NCBI GenBank assembly: GCA_937914815.1
Contig: CALDMI010000120.1
Span: 1 to 6,972 of the forward strand
Length of the DNA: 6,972 bases
DNA from: an uncultured Clostridia bacterium
GTDB lineage: Bacteria; Bacillota; Clostridia; Oscillospirales; CAG-272
Direction: 5' to 3'
This document shows positions 1 through 5,147 of this stretch, piece by piece. How positions within the stretch are numbered: position 1 is the stretch's first letter; every line of letters begins with the position of its first letter. Below the pieces are notes generated by a model. It worked only from the letters and a program-made list of their open reading frames with translations, had not been told where the DNA came from and searched no databases. A program made the translations under genes and the position numbers.

Positions 1-210
1 ACAGAGGGCGTGCTCGATTTTGCGCGGGGAGCCGGAATAGAGCAGGTAAATCTCGAGGTGCGGAGCGACAATGTGCGCGCTATCGCGCTTTATGAAAAGC
101 TCGGCTTTCGCAAGATCTGCACATTCCCAGGTTTCATGAAAATTAATGGAGAGTTTATCGACTGCGACTTTATGAATCTTGACCTGCGCCCCGCTGCGGA
201 AAAAGATTAA
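1..210 (+). CDS. GNAT family N-acetyltransferase, C-terminal part (5' end outside window)
   Basis: The frame is open from base 1 and ends at TAA 208-210, leaving 69 codons. The visible part matches the C-terminal half of the GNAT fold. It has a helix ending in ARGAGIEQVNLEV, then the family signature N-V-R-A-I-A-L-Y-E-K-L-G-F, where Asn and Tyr help bind and protonate acetyl-CoA, then a final beta strand ending in F-M-N-L-D-L. The acetyl-CoA pyrophosphate loop (Q/RxxGxG/A) would lie upstream and is not visible. GNAT enzymes move an acetyl group from acetyl-CoA to an amine. The substrate cannot be told from this fragment, and a RimI-like protein or a small-molecule acetylase are equally possible. 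A GTG at base 10 is an internal valine, not a start. No clear terminator follows before the regulator gene. Confidence 0.85.
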   Translation, partial: TEGVLDFARGAGIEQVNLEVRSDNVRAIALYEKLGFRKICTFPGFMKINGEFIDCDFMNLDLRPAAEKD

Positions 211-240
211 AGCAACCATCAGTTGACATATTGAACGGTG

Positions 241-281
241 CGGTTGGTGGTTTGCAACCGTCAAAAATGATAGAATATGAG
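241..281 (+). promoter_or_regulatory. Inverted repeat and weak promoter-like region before the XRE regulator gene
   Basis: CGGTTG at 241-246 is perfectly inverted as CAACCG at 255-260, with an 8-nt spacer. No T-run follows, so it does not look like a terminator. Candidate promoter elements overlap it: TTGCAA at 252-257 and TATGAG at 276-281 (18-nt spacer), or TAGAAT at 271-276, which lacks a good -35 at the right distance. A perfect TTGACA at 223-228 has no -10 partner at 16-18 nt. XRE regulators often control their own gene, so an operator here is reasonable but unproven. The gene also has a strong Shine-Dalgarno (GAGGAGGA, 298-305). Confidence 0.3.
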
Positions 282-310
282 CATAACAATAGACCGCGAG
301 GAGGACAAAT

Positions 311-1297
311 ATGATTTTTGCAGATAAGCTTATTCTACTGCGGAAAAAGGCGGGCTGGTCCCAGGAGGAGTTAGCCGAGCAGATGGATGTAACGAGACAA
401 TCCGTCTCAAAATGGGAGGGCGCGCAATCCGTCCCCGACCTTGATAAGATTATACGCCTGTCGGAGATGTTCGGGGTGAGCACGGATTATTTACTGAAGG
501 ACGAAATTGAGGAAGCCGACAGCACGGGCGCAGCCTGTGACACGCCGTCACTGCGGCGGGTGTCTATGGAGGATGCGAACGCTTTCATTTCCGTAAAGGC
601 AAGGACGGCAAAAATAATCGGCTTTGCTACCTTTCTCTGCATTATATCTCCGACAGCTCTTCTGGTACTCTGTGCAATCAGCGAGAGCACGGCGGGGGCG
701 CTCAGTGAAATCGTTGCGACCGGCGCCGGAATGATTATACTTATCATGCTTGTGGCGTCAGCCGTCGCAATGTTTATATCGTGCGGCGGCAAGACAGCCC
801 CGTATGCGTATCTCGAAAAAGAAAAATTTGATACGGAGTACGGCGTTTGCGGAATGGTTAAGGAACGCAGGACACAGTACAGAAAAGTATACACGGGTAG
901 CAACATCGCGGGCGCAGCGCTCTGTATCACCGCGATAATTCCGCTTTTCGCCGGGGCGATTATCAACCCCGACAACGACCTGTTTTTGATGATTATGCTC
1001 TCGGTCATGCTTTTTATCGTCGGGATAGGCACAATCTTCTTTGTCAGGGCGGGGATCATATGGGCGAGCTTTGAAAAGCTCTTGCAGGAGGGCGAATATT
1101 CGGCGGAGAATAAAGAAAAGCCGTCTCTTGCGCCCGCAATATATACGGCATACTGGATGGTTGCTACGGCGGTTTATCTCGGGTACAGCTTGCTCACGGA
1201 TAACTGGGGGCGGAGCTATATAATCTGGGTTGTCGCGGGGGTGGTATTTCCCGCCGTCGTCGCGATTACAAATGTCCTCCGGAGAAAGACAAAATAA
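311..1297 (+). CDS. XRE-family transcriptional regulator with six-TM membrane domain
   Basis: 328 residues. Residues 6-62 form a classic HTH_3 (Cro/C1) domain: LRKKAGWSQEELAEQ, then the recognition helix TRQSVSKWE (28-36), then PDLDKIIRLSEMFGVSTDYLL. A polar linker (about 63-97) leads to a hydrophobic part with six predicted membrane spans, near residues 100-122, 136-157, 198-219, 223-253, 275-296 and 302-323. The loop 158-197 is rich in Lys/Arg, which fits a cytoplasmic position with the DNA-binding domain also inside (positive-inside rule). The ATG at 311 has AGGAGG at 299-304, 6 nt upstream. The architecture is a one-component regulator tethered to the membrane, a layout common in Clostridia and often next to transporter genes. 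Here both neighbours are enzymes, so the signal and target genes are unknown. It is followed by a strong hairpin and seems to be a single-gene unit. The fold is certain; the function is inferred. Confidence 0.88.
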   Translation: MIFADKLILLRKKAGWSQEELAEQMDVTRQSVSKWEGAQSVPDLDKIIRLSEMFGVSTDYLLKDEIEEADSTGAACDTPSLRRVSMEDANAFISVKARTAKIIGFATFLCIISPTALLVLCAISESTAGALSEIVATGAGMIILIMLVASAVAMFISCGGKTAPYAYLEKEKFDTEYGVCGMVKERRTQYRKVYTGSNIAGAALCITAIIPLFAGAIINPDNDLFLMIMLSVMLFIVGIGTIFFVRAGIIWASFEKLLQEGEYSAENKEKPSLAPAIYTAYWMVATAVYLGYSLLTDNWGRSYIIWVVAGVVFPAVVAITNVLRRKTK

Positions 1298-1312
1298 ATC
1301 GCAACAAAAAAT

Positions 1313-1350
1313 AAAGGTCGGGGCGGGTATCCGCTCCGACCTTTCGGTAT
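1313..1350. terminator. Strong hairpin terminator after the regulator, probably bidirectional
   Basis: The arm at 1313-1326 pairs with 1331-1344 over 14 bp with one G-U wobble and a four-base loop (GTAT). On the + strand the following tract is only moderately T-rich (CGGTATTCTTT). On the - strand the hairpin is followed by a much better T-run, the complement of AACAAAAAAT at 1303-1312. It lies 16 nt after the regulator's stop codon and fits a factor-independent terminator. Confidence 0.8.
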
Positions 1351-1483
1351 TCTTTGGGAAAGGCTGAAAACATAACATTGTAGTATAATCATGATTAGTC
1401 AACCCCTGATTTGGCTAAATAACATGGCTCGCTTTTAATAAACCGCCGCTTTTTGTACGGAACAATGCAATAAACAGATGGGC
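1345..1483. other. Intergenic stretch with little recognisable content
   Basis: This forms the middle of the 343-bp gap between the regulator stop (1297) and the glycosidase start (1641). The only motif is a perfect TATAAT at 1384-1389, but the hexamer 17 nt upstream (1361-1366, AGGCTG) is not a -35. I see no open frame with a ribosome binding site and no strong hairpin. The rest of the gap holds the terminator (before) and the promoter and leader (after). Confidence 0.5.
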
Positions 1484-1512
1484 TTGAAAAAATGGTTGCG
1501 ATATGCTAATAT
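1484..1512 (+). promoter_or_regulatory. Extended -10 promoter for the GH2 glycosidase gene
   Basis: TTGAAA at 1484-1489 is separated by exactly 17 nt from TAATAT at 1507-1512. TG at 1504-1505 followed by one base makes an extended -10. Each hexamer differs from the vegetative sigma consensus by one (-35) or two (-10) bases. Transcription would begin near 1519, giving a leader of about 120 nt. The ATG at 1503 that opens the longest reading frame lies across this -10 region and so cannot be in the transcript, which helps fix the real start at 1641. Confidence 0.65.
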
Positions 1513-1525
1513 ACGGTTGTACCGT
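1513..1525. promoter_or_regulatory. Dyad at the GH2 transcription start (possible operator)
   Basis: ACGGT and ACCGT form a perfect 5-bp inverted repeat around TGT, directly after the -10 box and over the predicted start point. A protein bound here would block transcription, as sugar-responsive repressors do at many glycosidase genes. No regulator for it is seen nearby apart from the XRE gene. The TACGGT part recurs at 1575-1580 in the leader. The role is inferred from position only. Confidence 0.35.
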
Positions 1526-1590
1526 CCGGGGAAGTGGATTTTCGTTTATCGGCAGGACAGCCAAAGCATCGGGCTACGGTACACGTCTGT

Positions 1591-1620
1591 TATATAAAGT
1601 ATTCATATACAAAGTACTCA
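1591..1620 (+). repeat. Imperfect 15-nt tandem repeat in the GH2 leader
   Basis: The units at 1591-1605 and 1606-1620 match at 12 of 15 positions; the shared core is AAAGTA(T/C)TCA. The pair is AT-rich and ends 4 nt before the Shine-Dalgarno site, so it may simply keep the ribosome site unpaired. No known RNA element was recognised. Confidence 0.4.
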
Positions 1621-1624
1621 CAAT

Positions 1625-1630
1625 AAGGAG
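1625..1630 (+). promoter_or_regulatory. Shine-Dalgarno site that decides the GH2 start
   Basis: AAGGAG ends 10 nt before ATG 1641. The in-frame ATG at 1503 has no such site and lies inside the promoter. The protein from 1641 begins MTRKLYPTKSYHKGHPDPTR and enters recognisable GH2 N-terminal sequence within 25 residues. Confidence 0.8.
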
Positions 1631-1640
1631 CTTACGCATT

Positions 1641-3392
1641 ATGACAAGAAAACTATACCCGACGAAATCTTATCACAAGGGGCACCCCGACCCGACAAGA
1701 TACAGAAAAAACTATGAGCTTCTGAACGGGGAATGGGATTTTGCATTTGACGAAAATGACGAGGGCTTGCTCCGGCATTATGAAAAAGATTTCCCGCGGG
1801 GGATGAAAATAACAGTGCCTTATCCATATCAGTCGGAGGCGAGCGGGATAAATCTGCCCGGTAAGCAGTGCGATGTTATCTGGTATGAGAGGGAATTTTA
1901 CATAGGCTCTCCCGACAAGACGCACATTATAACCTTCGGCGCTGTGGATTATAAGACCACGGTGTTTATAAACGGGAAATATATCCTGACACATGAGGGT
2001 GGATATGACAGATTTTCGGTTGATGTGACCCCGTATGCGGTGGAGGGGGAAAACCGGATCACCCTGCGCGTTGAGGACACGATGGAGATAGACCAGATAC
2101 GCGGCAAACAGAGGTGGAGAAAGGACTCCTTTACCTGTTTCTATACCGAAACAAGCGGCATTGTACGCGATATTTACATTGAGGAGCTTGAAAGCCGGCA
2201 TATAGAGGATTTTTCACTGAGCGCCGACTACGAAAAAAAGACGCTCATCCTGCGCGTGTCCGCCCCGGCAGGGGCAACCCTTGCGGTGCGTCTCTCCGAC
2301 GCGGAGGGGAAGCCGGTGACGGAGCAGAGTTTTTCCGTGCATGGCGGCGGGGAAGAATTTGTAATGCCTGTTGACGGCGTTACCCCGTGGTCACACGAAA
2401 ATCCTTATCTTTACAATGTGGAACTGTCTCTTCTTGACGGGGGCAGAGAGGTCGACAATATTCTGAGCTATTGCGGCTTTACTACCGTCGCGCTTTCGGG
2501 CGGCAGGGTCTTTGTAAACGGCGAGGATACATACTTGAAGTTTGTTCTGAATCAGGGGTACTGGGCAGATAAGTTCACCACGCCCACGGAGGAGGAAATA
2601 ATAAAGGACGCAGAGCTGACGCTCGCGTGCGGGTTCAACGGGGCGAGAATGCATGAACATGTTCCGTCGCCGCTGAATTTCTACTATATGGACCTGTACG
2701 GGCTCTATGCATGGCAGGAATGTCCCTCGGCTCATGCTTACAGCTATAAGGTGTATAAGCAGTACTTCAGACAGTTTCCCCGCCTGATAAGGGAGCATAT
2801 CTCGCACCCATGTATTATTGCATATGTGCTGTGGAATGAGTCATGGGGAATAAATGACATAGTGGAGAGCGCAGAGGTCCGTAAAATGACCGCCGATATG
2901 TACGCCCTCGTAAAGCCGATGGTAAACGGCAGACTCGTAATCTCAAACGATGGGTGGGAGCATACGATGTCTGATGTCATAACCTTCCACCACTACGCGG
3001 AGACCTATGAGGAACTGCACTCGCTTTATGACGGCAATATCAAGGGACTGATGGCGGGCGAGAATACGGAGTGCGTAAGGGGCTTGAAGAACTTCTTCGC
3101 GGGTGAATATCGATACACGGGTCAGGCTATTATGTTCTCGGAGTTCGCGGGCATCGCCTTTGCGAGAGATGATAAAAGCGGCTGGGGCTACGGAAAAAGC
3201 GTCGGCACACAGCAGGATTTTCTGAAAAAATACGGCGAAATGCTTGACTTTATCTATGAGCAAAAGGCGCTGTGCGGCTTCTGCATGACACAGCTTACAG
3301 ATGTTTTCCAGGAGAAGAACGGAATATTCACTATGGACAGACAGGAGAAGGTCCCCGTCGGGGAAATAAAAAAGCTGCATGAGGGGCGGTAA
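1641..3392 (+). CDS. Glycoside hydrolase family 2 protein (beta-galactosidase/glucuronidase superfamily)
   Basis: 583 residues, no signal peptide, so cytoplasmic. Domain order follows GH2: an N-terminal jelly-roll sugar-binding domain (about 10-175; LNGEWDFAFD, VWYER-like IWYEREF, VFINGKY), an immunoglobulin-like domain (about 176-290), then a TIM barrel (about 291-583). Barrel landmarks are LNQGYWAD near 303, GFNGARMHEH from 331, VLWNESWG with the expected acid/base Glu400 after Asn399, MFSEFAG with the expected nucleophile Glu501, and TQLTDVFQEKNGIFTMDR from 550, a common closing motif in this GH2 group. Retaining hydrolysis of a beta-linked glycoside, probably of an imported oligosaccharide, is expected. 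The N-x-K motif that binds the carboxylate in beta-glucuronidases is not seen at the usual place (N-G-I after Glu558-Lys), which argues against glucuronide as substrate. It has its own promoter and terminator and appears to be transcribed alone. The family is near certain; the substrate is not known. Confidence 0.93.
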   Translation: MTRKLYPTKSYHKGHPDPTRYRKNYELLNGEWDFAFDENDEGLLRHYEKDFPRGMKITVPYPYQSEASGINLPGKQCDVIWYEREFYIGSPDKTHIITFGAVDYKTTVFINGKYILTHEGGYDRFSVDVTPYAVEGENRITLRVEDTMEIDQIRGKQRWRKDSFTCFYTETSGIVRDIYIEELESRHIEDFSLSADYEKKTLILRVSAPAGATLAVRLSDAEGKPVTEQSFSVHGGGEEFVMPVDGVTPWSHENPYLYNVELSLLDGGREVDNILSYCGFTTVALSGGRVFVNGEDTYLKFVLNQGYWADKFTTPTEEEIIKDAELTLACGFNGARMHEHVPSPLNFYYMDLYGLYAWQECPSAHAYSYKVYKQYFRQFPRLIREHISHPCIIAYVLWNESWGINDIVESAEVRKMTADMYALVKPMVNGRLVISNDGWEHTMSDVITFHHYAETYEELHSLYDGNIKGLMAGENTECVRGLKNFFAGEYRYTGQAIMFSEFAGIAFARDDKSGWGYGKSVGTQQDFLKKYGEMLDFIYEQKALCGFCMTQLTDVFQEKNGIFTMDRQEKVPVGEIKKLHEGR

Positions 3393-3422
3393 ATATCATG
3401 TTGTTTGAAACAAAGGGCAGCA

Positions 3423-3449
3423 AGGGTGCGCCTGCGCCCTGGAATTTTT
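3423..3449 (+). terminator. Hairpin with T-run after the GH2 gene
   Basis: AGGGTGC at 3423-3429 pairs with GCGCCCT at 3434-3440 (7 bp including one U-G wobble, loop GCCT). TTTTT follows at 3445-3449 after a short GGAA. It lies 30 nt past the stop codon, as expected for a factor-independent terminator. Confidence 0.7.
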
Positions 3450-3485
3450 AATCAAAATCAAAAATATTTTTTCGCGGGAATTTTT

Positions 3486-3535
3486 GCCGCCTCTGTGTAT
3501 ATAATTGTACACTGGGCGGCTTTCGTTTTTCTTTC
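3486..3535 (+). terminator. Two-part inverted repeat with T-rich tail (second terminator or regulatory dyad)
   Basis: GCCGCC (3486-3491) pairs with GGCGGC (3515-3520). Inside this, GTGTAT (3495-3500) pairs with GTACAC (3507-3512) with one U-G wobble and a six-base loop. A T-rich tail (TTTCGTTTTTC) follows at 3521-3531. As RNA this is a long hairpin with a small internal loop and would back up the terminator at 3423-3449. As DNA, the inner dyad contains TATAAT at 3500-3505, but no -35 is found at the right distance. Its GTACAC arm recurs in the dyad at 3788-3802. Confidence 0.45.
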
Positions 3536-3754
3536 AGTCGCCGACGGAAGCGAGACGGGACGCGCCCGGGAGATAGTGGCATTTTTAATACACGGATAGG
3601 GGGTAAATGCGGATTTTGTCGCTTTTTGCGGGAGCTTTTTCCGCCGTTTTTTCGGTGCTCCGCGCGAAAAAGCCCAGCCGCGCGCCGCGCGGCGGATACT
3701 CCGTTTTTGCCCTCCGCTGCCCTCGCATAACCGCCACCTCTCCGTAACTGGCTA
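3536..3754. other. Gene-free GC-rich spacer with hairpins and T-tracts
   Basis: About 220 bp with no credible gene. It holds a perfect GC hairpin (GCCGCGC 3677-3683, loop GCC, GCGCGGC 3687-3693) and a series of T-runs at 3582-3586, 3614-3617, 3623-3627, 3636-3640 and 3647-3652, then an A-run at 3667-3671. A 46-codon frame at 3607-3747 has G-rich sequence only 3 nt before its ATG and no recognisable protein content, so I treat it as chance. The stretch sits directly upstream of the glycan-cluster promoter and may bend DNA or bind a regulator; this is inference. Confidence 0.4.
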
Positions 3755-3783
3755 TTGACAAATCTCCCCGCGCGTAGTATTAT
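3755..3783 (+). promoter_or_regulatory. Near-consensus promoter of the glycan cluster
   Basis: A perfect TTGACA (3755-3760) is followed after exactly 17 nt by TATTAT (3778-3783), one base from TATAAT. This is the best promoter match in the window. Transcription would start near 3790, about 165 nt before the first gene (3954). Since the following genes are closely spaced, it probably drives all of them. Confidence 0.8.
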
Positions 3784-3787
3784 ATAG

Positions 3788-3802
3788 GTACACAGCGTGT
3801 AC
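3788..3802. promoter_or_regulatory. Perfect inverted repeat at the cluster's transcription start
   Basis: GTACAC (3788-3793) and GTGTAC (3797-3802) are perfect inverted copies around AGC, 5 nt after the -10 box. The position suits a repressor operator overlapping the start point, or a hairpin at the very 5' end of the transcript that protects it. One arm is shared with the dyad at 3495-3512. No binding protein can be named. Confidence 0.45.
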
Positions 3803-3953
3803 GATTTTGCCGCAGCGCGTGCCCGCAAACTGCGGCTCCCCGCACGGAATCGGAATATTTTCAGAATGTGGCGCATGGTGCCGGAGAGAACCGGAGCCTG
3901 TACGGAGCGCGCCGCCTGCGGCGCGAAATAAAAGAGAAACGGAACGCACTTTT
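3803..3953 (+). promoter_or_regulatory. Structured 5' leader of the glycan cluster
   Basis: Three further stem-loops are visible. The first is GCCGCAG 3809-3815 with CTGCGGC 3830-3836. The second is 3877-3884 with 3891-3898, an 8-position stem with one wobble and one G-A mismatch, closed by CCGG/CCGG. The third is CGCGCCG 3908-3914 with CGGCGCG 3919-3925, loop CCTG. None is followed by a T-run, so they are not simple terminators. The Shine-Dalgarno for ATG 3954 is weak (at best GGAA at 3941-3944). I recognise no known riboswitch. The frame stays open upstream to a TTG at 3807, but those 49 codons show no family similarity, so I treat them as leader. Confidence 0.4.
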
Positions 3954-4460
3954 ATGGAAACAAACAACAGCCTCCTTATTCTCGGGGCGGGGCAGTACGG
4001 CATGGTGGCAAAGGAAATTGCCGACTCTATGGGCACATTCGGGAAGATAGCCTTTCTCGATGACGAAAGCGCAATTGCCATTGACAGTCTCGATAATTAC
4101 GGGCTGCATGCCGGTGAATACAAATATGCCGTCGTTGCCATCGGCAACCCGGATGTAAGACTTGAATACATACGGAAGCTCCGCGCGGCGGGTTTCCACT
4201 TAGCCGCACTCATAAGCCCCCGGGCATATATTTCCCCGTCGGCGACGGTCGCGGACGGAGTTATCATTGAGCCTATGGCGGTTATCAACGCCGGGGCGAG
4301 CGTCGGCTGTGGCACTGTCGTTTGTGCCGGGGCAATAATAAATCATAACGCGACTGTCGGCGCGGGGTGTCTCCTCCAGTGCGGGAGCATTGTTGCAGCC
4401 GGGAAGAGCATGAGGGAAAAGACCGTGCTCGGATATAATGCGGTTTTCACGGGAGAGTGA
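3954..4460 (+). CDS. PglD/NeuD-like sugar acetyltransferase (left-handed beta-helix)
   Basis: 168 residues. The N-terminal part (about 6-85) is the small Rossmann-like domain of the PglD/NeuD family: LLILGAGQYGMVAKEIADS with the G-A-G-x-x-G turn, a strand ending in FLDD (34-37), then YAVVAIGNPDVRLEYIRKL. From about 86 come hexapeptide repeats of a left-handed beta-helix: ISPRAYISPSATVADGVIIE, then INAGASVGCGTVV, INHNATVGAG and GSIVAAG. His131 in I-N-H-N lies where the catalytic His of PglD sits. Such enzymes use acetyl-CoA to acetylate a UDP-amino sugar (PglD, bacillosamine route) or O-acetylate sialic acid (NeuD); they work as cytoplasmic trimers. It is shorter than the usual 195-215 residues, ending soon after the helix. 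It is first in the operon, 51 nt before a PglC-like transferase, which favours a PglD-type role. Confidence 0.85.
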   Translation: METNNSLLILGAGQYGMVAKEIADSMGTFGKIAFLDDESAIAIDSLDNYGLHAGEYKYAVVAIGNPDVRLEYIRKLRAAGFHLAALISPRAYISPSATVADGVIIEPMAVINAGASVGCGTVVCAGAIINHNATVGAGCLLQCGSIVAAGKSMREKTVLGYNAVFTGE

Positions 4461-4511
4461 CCCGGCGGGCGGCACCCGTGTGCGGGAAATTTTGAGATCG
4501 GTGGTAGAAGA

Positions 4512-5147
4512 ATGTACAAGCATTTTTTCAAACGGCTTATTGATATAGTCCTGTCATTTATCGGCATCTTGGTGCTTGCGCTCCCGATGCTGATATTCGC
4601 ACTGATAATTTTTATTGAGGACCCGGGTCCGGTTTTCTTCCGGCAGAAGCGGGTTGGAATACATAAAACGTTTTTCAACGTGCTGAAATTCCGGAGCATG
4701 AAGATGTCGACACCGCACGATATGCCGACGCACATGCTTGAAAATCCGGAGCAGTACATACTCAAATGCGGCAGATGGATGAGAAAAATGAGCATCGACG
4801 AGTTACCGCAGCTCTTCAATATCCTCGTTGGACAGATGAGTATCATAGGTCCGCGCCCCGCCCTCTGGAATCAGGATGACCTCGTTGCAGAGCGGGATAA
4901 ATACGGCGCAAACGATGTGCGCCCCGGTCTTACCGGCTGGGCGCAGATAAACGGGCGGGACGAGCTCGAAATACCGGAAAAGGCGCGGCTCGACGGCGAG
5001 TATGTGGAAAAGCTCAGCTTCGGCTTCGACTGCAAGTGCTTTTTCGGCACAATAACCTCGGTTCTCCACCATGACGGCGTCGTCGAGGGCGGCACCGGAG
5101 AGATGAAGAGAGAAGAGGCGGAGAGGGAAGAGGCAACGAAAAGATGA
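4512..5147 (+). CDS. Priming sugar transferase, PglC/WcaJ-type monotopic phosphoglycosyl transferase
   Basis: 211 residues, Bacterial_sugar_transferase family (PF02397), small form of about 200 residues as in PglC. It transfers a sugar 1-phosphate from a UDP-sugar to undecaprenyl phosphate on the inner membrane leaflet, the first step in building a capsule, exopolysaccharide or protein glycan. Seen: an N-terminal amphipathic/hydrophobic re-entrant helix (about 9-35) ending in D-P-G-P, FFRQKRVG (42-49), VLKFRSMK (57-64), SIDELPQLFNIL with the catalytic Asp96-Glu97 pair, MSIIGPRPA (109-117), RPGLTGWAQINGR (137-149) and a C-terminal GVVEGGTGE. The last 14 residues (198-211) are an Arg/Glu-rich tail with a duplicated REEA unit. 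The Shine-Dalgarno is weak (GGTGGTAGAAG at 4500-4510). The stop codon overlaps the start of the next gene, so translation is probably coupled. The substrate is unknown; the neighbour suggests an acetamido sugar. Confidence 0.93.
   Translation: MYKHFFKRLIDIVLSFIGILVLALPMLIFALIIFIEDPGPVFFRQKRVGIHKTFFNVLKFRSMKMSTPHDMPTHMLENPEQYILKCGRWMRKMSIDELPQLFNILVGQMSIIGPRPALWNQDDLVAERDKYGANDVRPGLTGWAQINGRDELEIPEKARLDGEYVEKLSFGFDCKCFFGTITSVLHHDGVVEGGTGEMKREEAEREEATKR
5109..5138 (+). repeat. Imperfect 15-nt tandem repeat at the end of the priming transferase gene
   Basis: 5109-5123 and 5124-5138 match at 11 of 15 positions and encode REEAE then REEAT. Each copy carries a purine-rich GAAGAGG; the second (5127-5133) ends 10 nt before ATG 5144 and is the likely Shine-Dalgarno of the glycosyltransferase. 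The repeat thus adds a charged tail to one protein and duplicates the ribosome site of the next. Confidence 0.45.

Noticed and set aside
223..228. Perfect TTGACA upstream of the XRE gene as a -35 box
   Set aside because: No -10-like hexamer is found 16-18 nt downstream; the bases there are GGTGGT.
758..1402. 214-codon - strand frame opposite the XRE regulator
   Set aside because: It is antisense to a well-supported gene, runs through the terminator hairpin and has no domain pattern.
1534..1551. Possible CcpA cre-like site around TTTTCG in the GH2 leader
   Set aside because: The outer TG and CA of the cre consensus are missing, so the match is no better than chance.
1524..1590. Resemblance of GGACAGCCAAAGC to the GGACGCAAAGC core of the cyclic-di-GMP-I (GEMM) riboswitch
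   Set aside because: The matching upstream GGCAAACC element and its paired stem are absent and the core is off by an inserted base, so it cannot be called.
3405..3599. 64-codon + strand frame after the GH2 gene
   Set aside because: It contains two terminator-like hairpins and has no Shine-Dalgarno site or family pattern.
3607..3747. 46-codon frame starting MRILSLFAGAF in the spacer
   Set aside because: GGGGG is only 3 nt from the ATG, the frame covers GC-rich hairpins and T-tracts, and the translation has no recognisable features beyond a short hydrophobic start.
3448..3876. 142-codon open frame on the - strand across the regulatory spacer
   Set aside because: The product is a low-complexity Arg/Lys-rich string without family motifs, and the frame overlaps the promoter and terminators of the flanking + strand genes. 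It reflects GC-rich DNA.
4475..4493. CCCG-TGTG-CGGG hairpin followed by AAATTTT between the acetyltransferase and priming transferase genes
   Set aside because: A 4-bp stem with four Ts is too weak to call a terminator inside a closely spaced operon; at most a minor attenuator.
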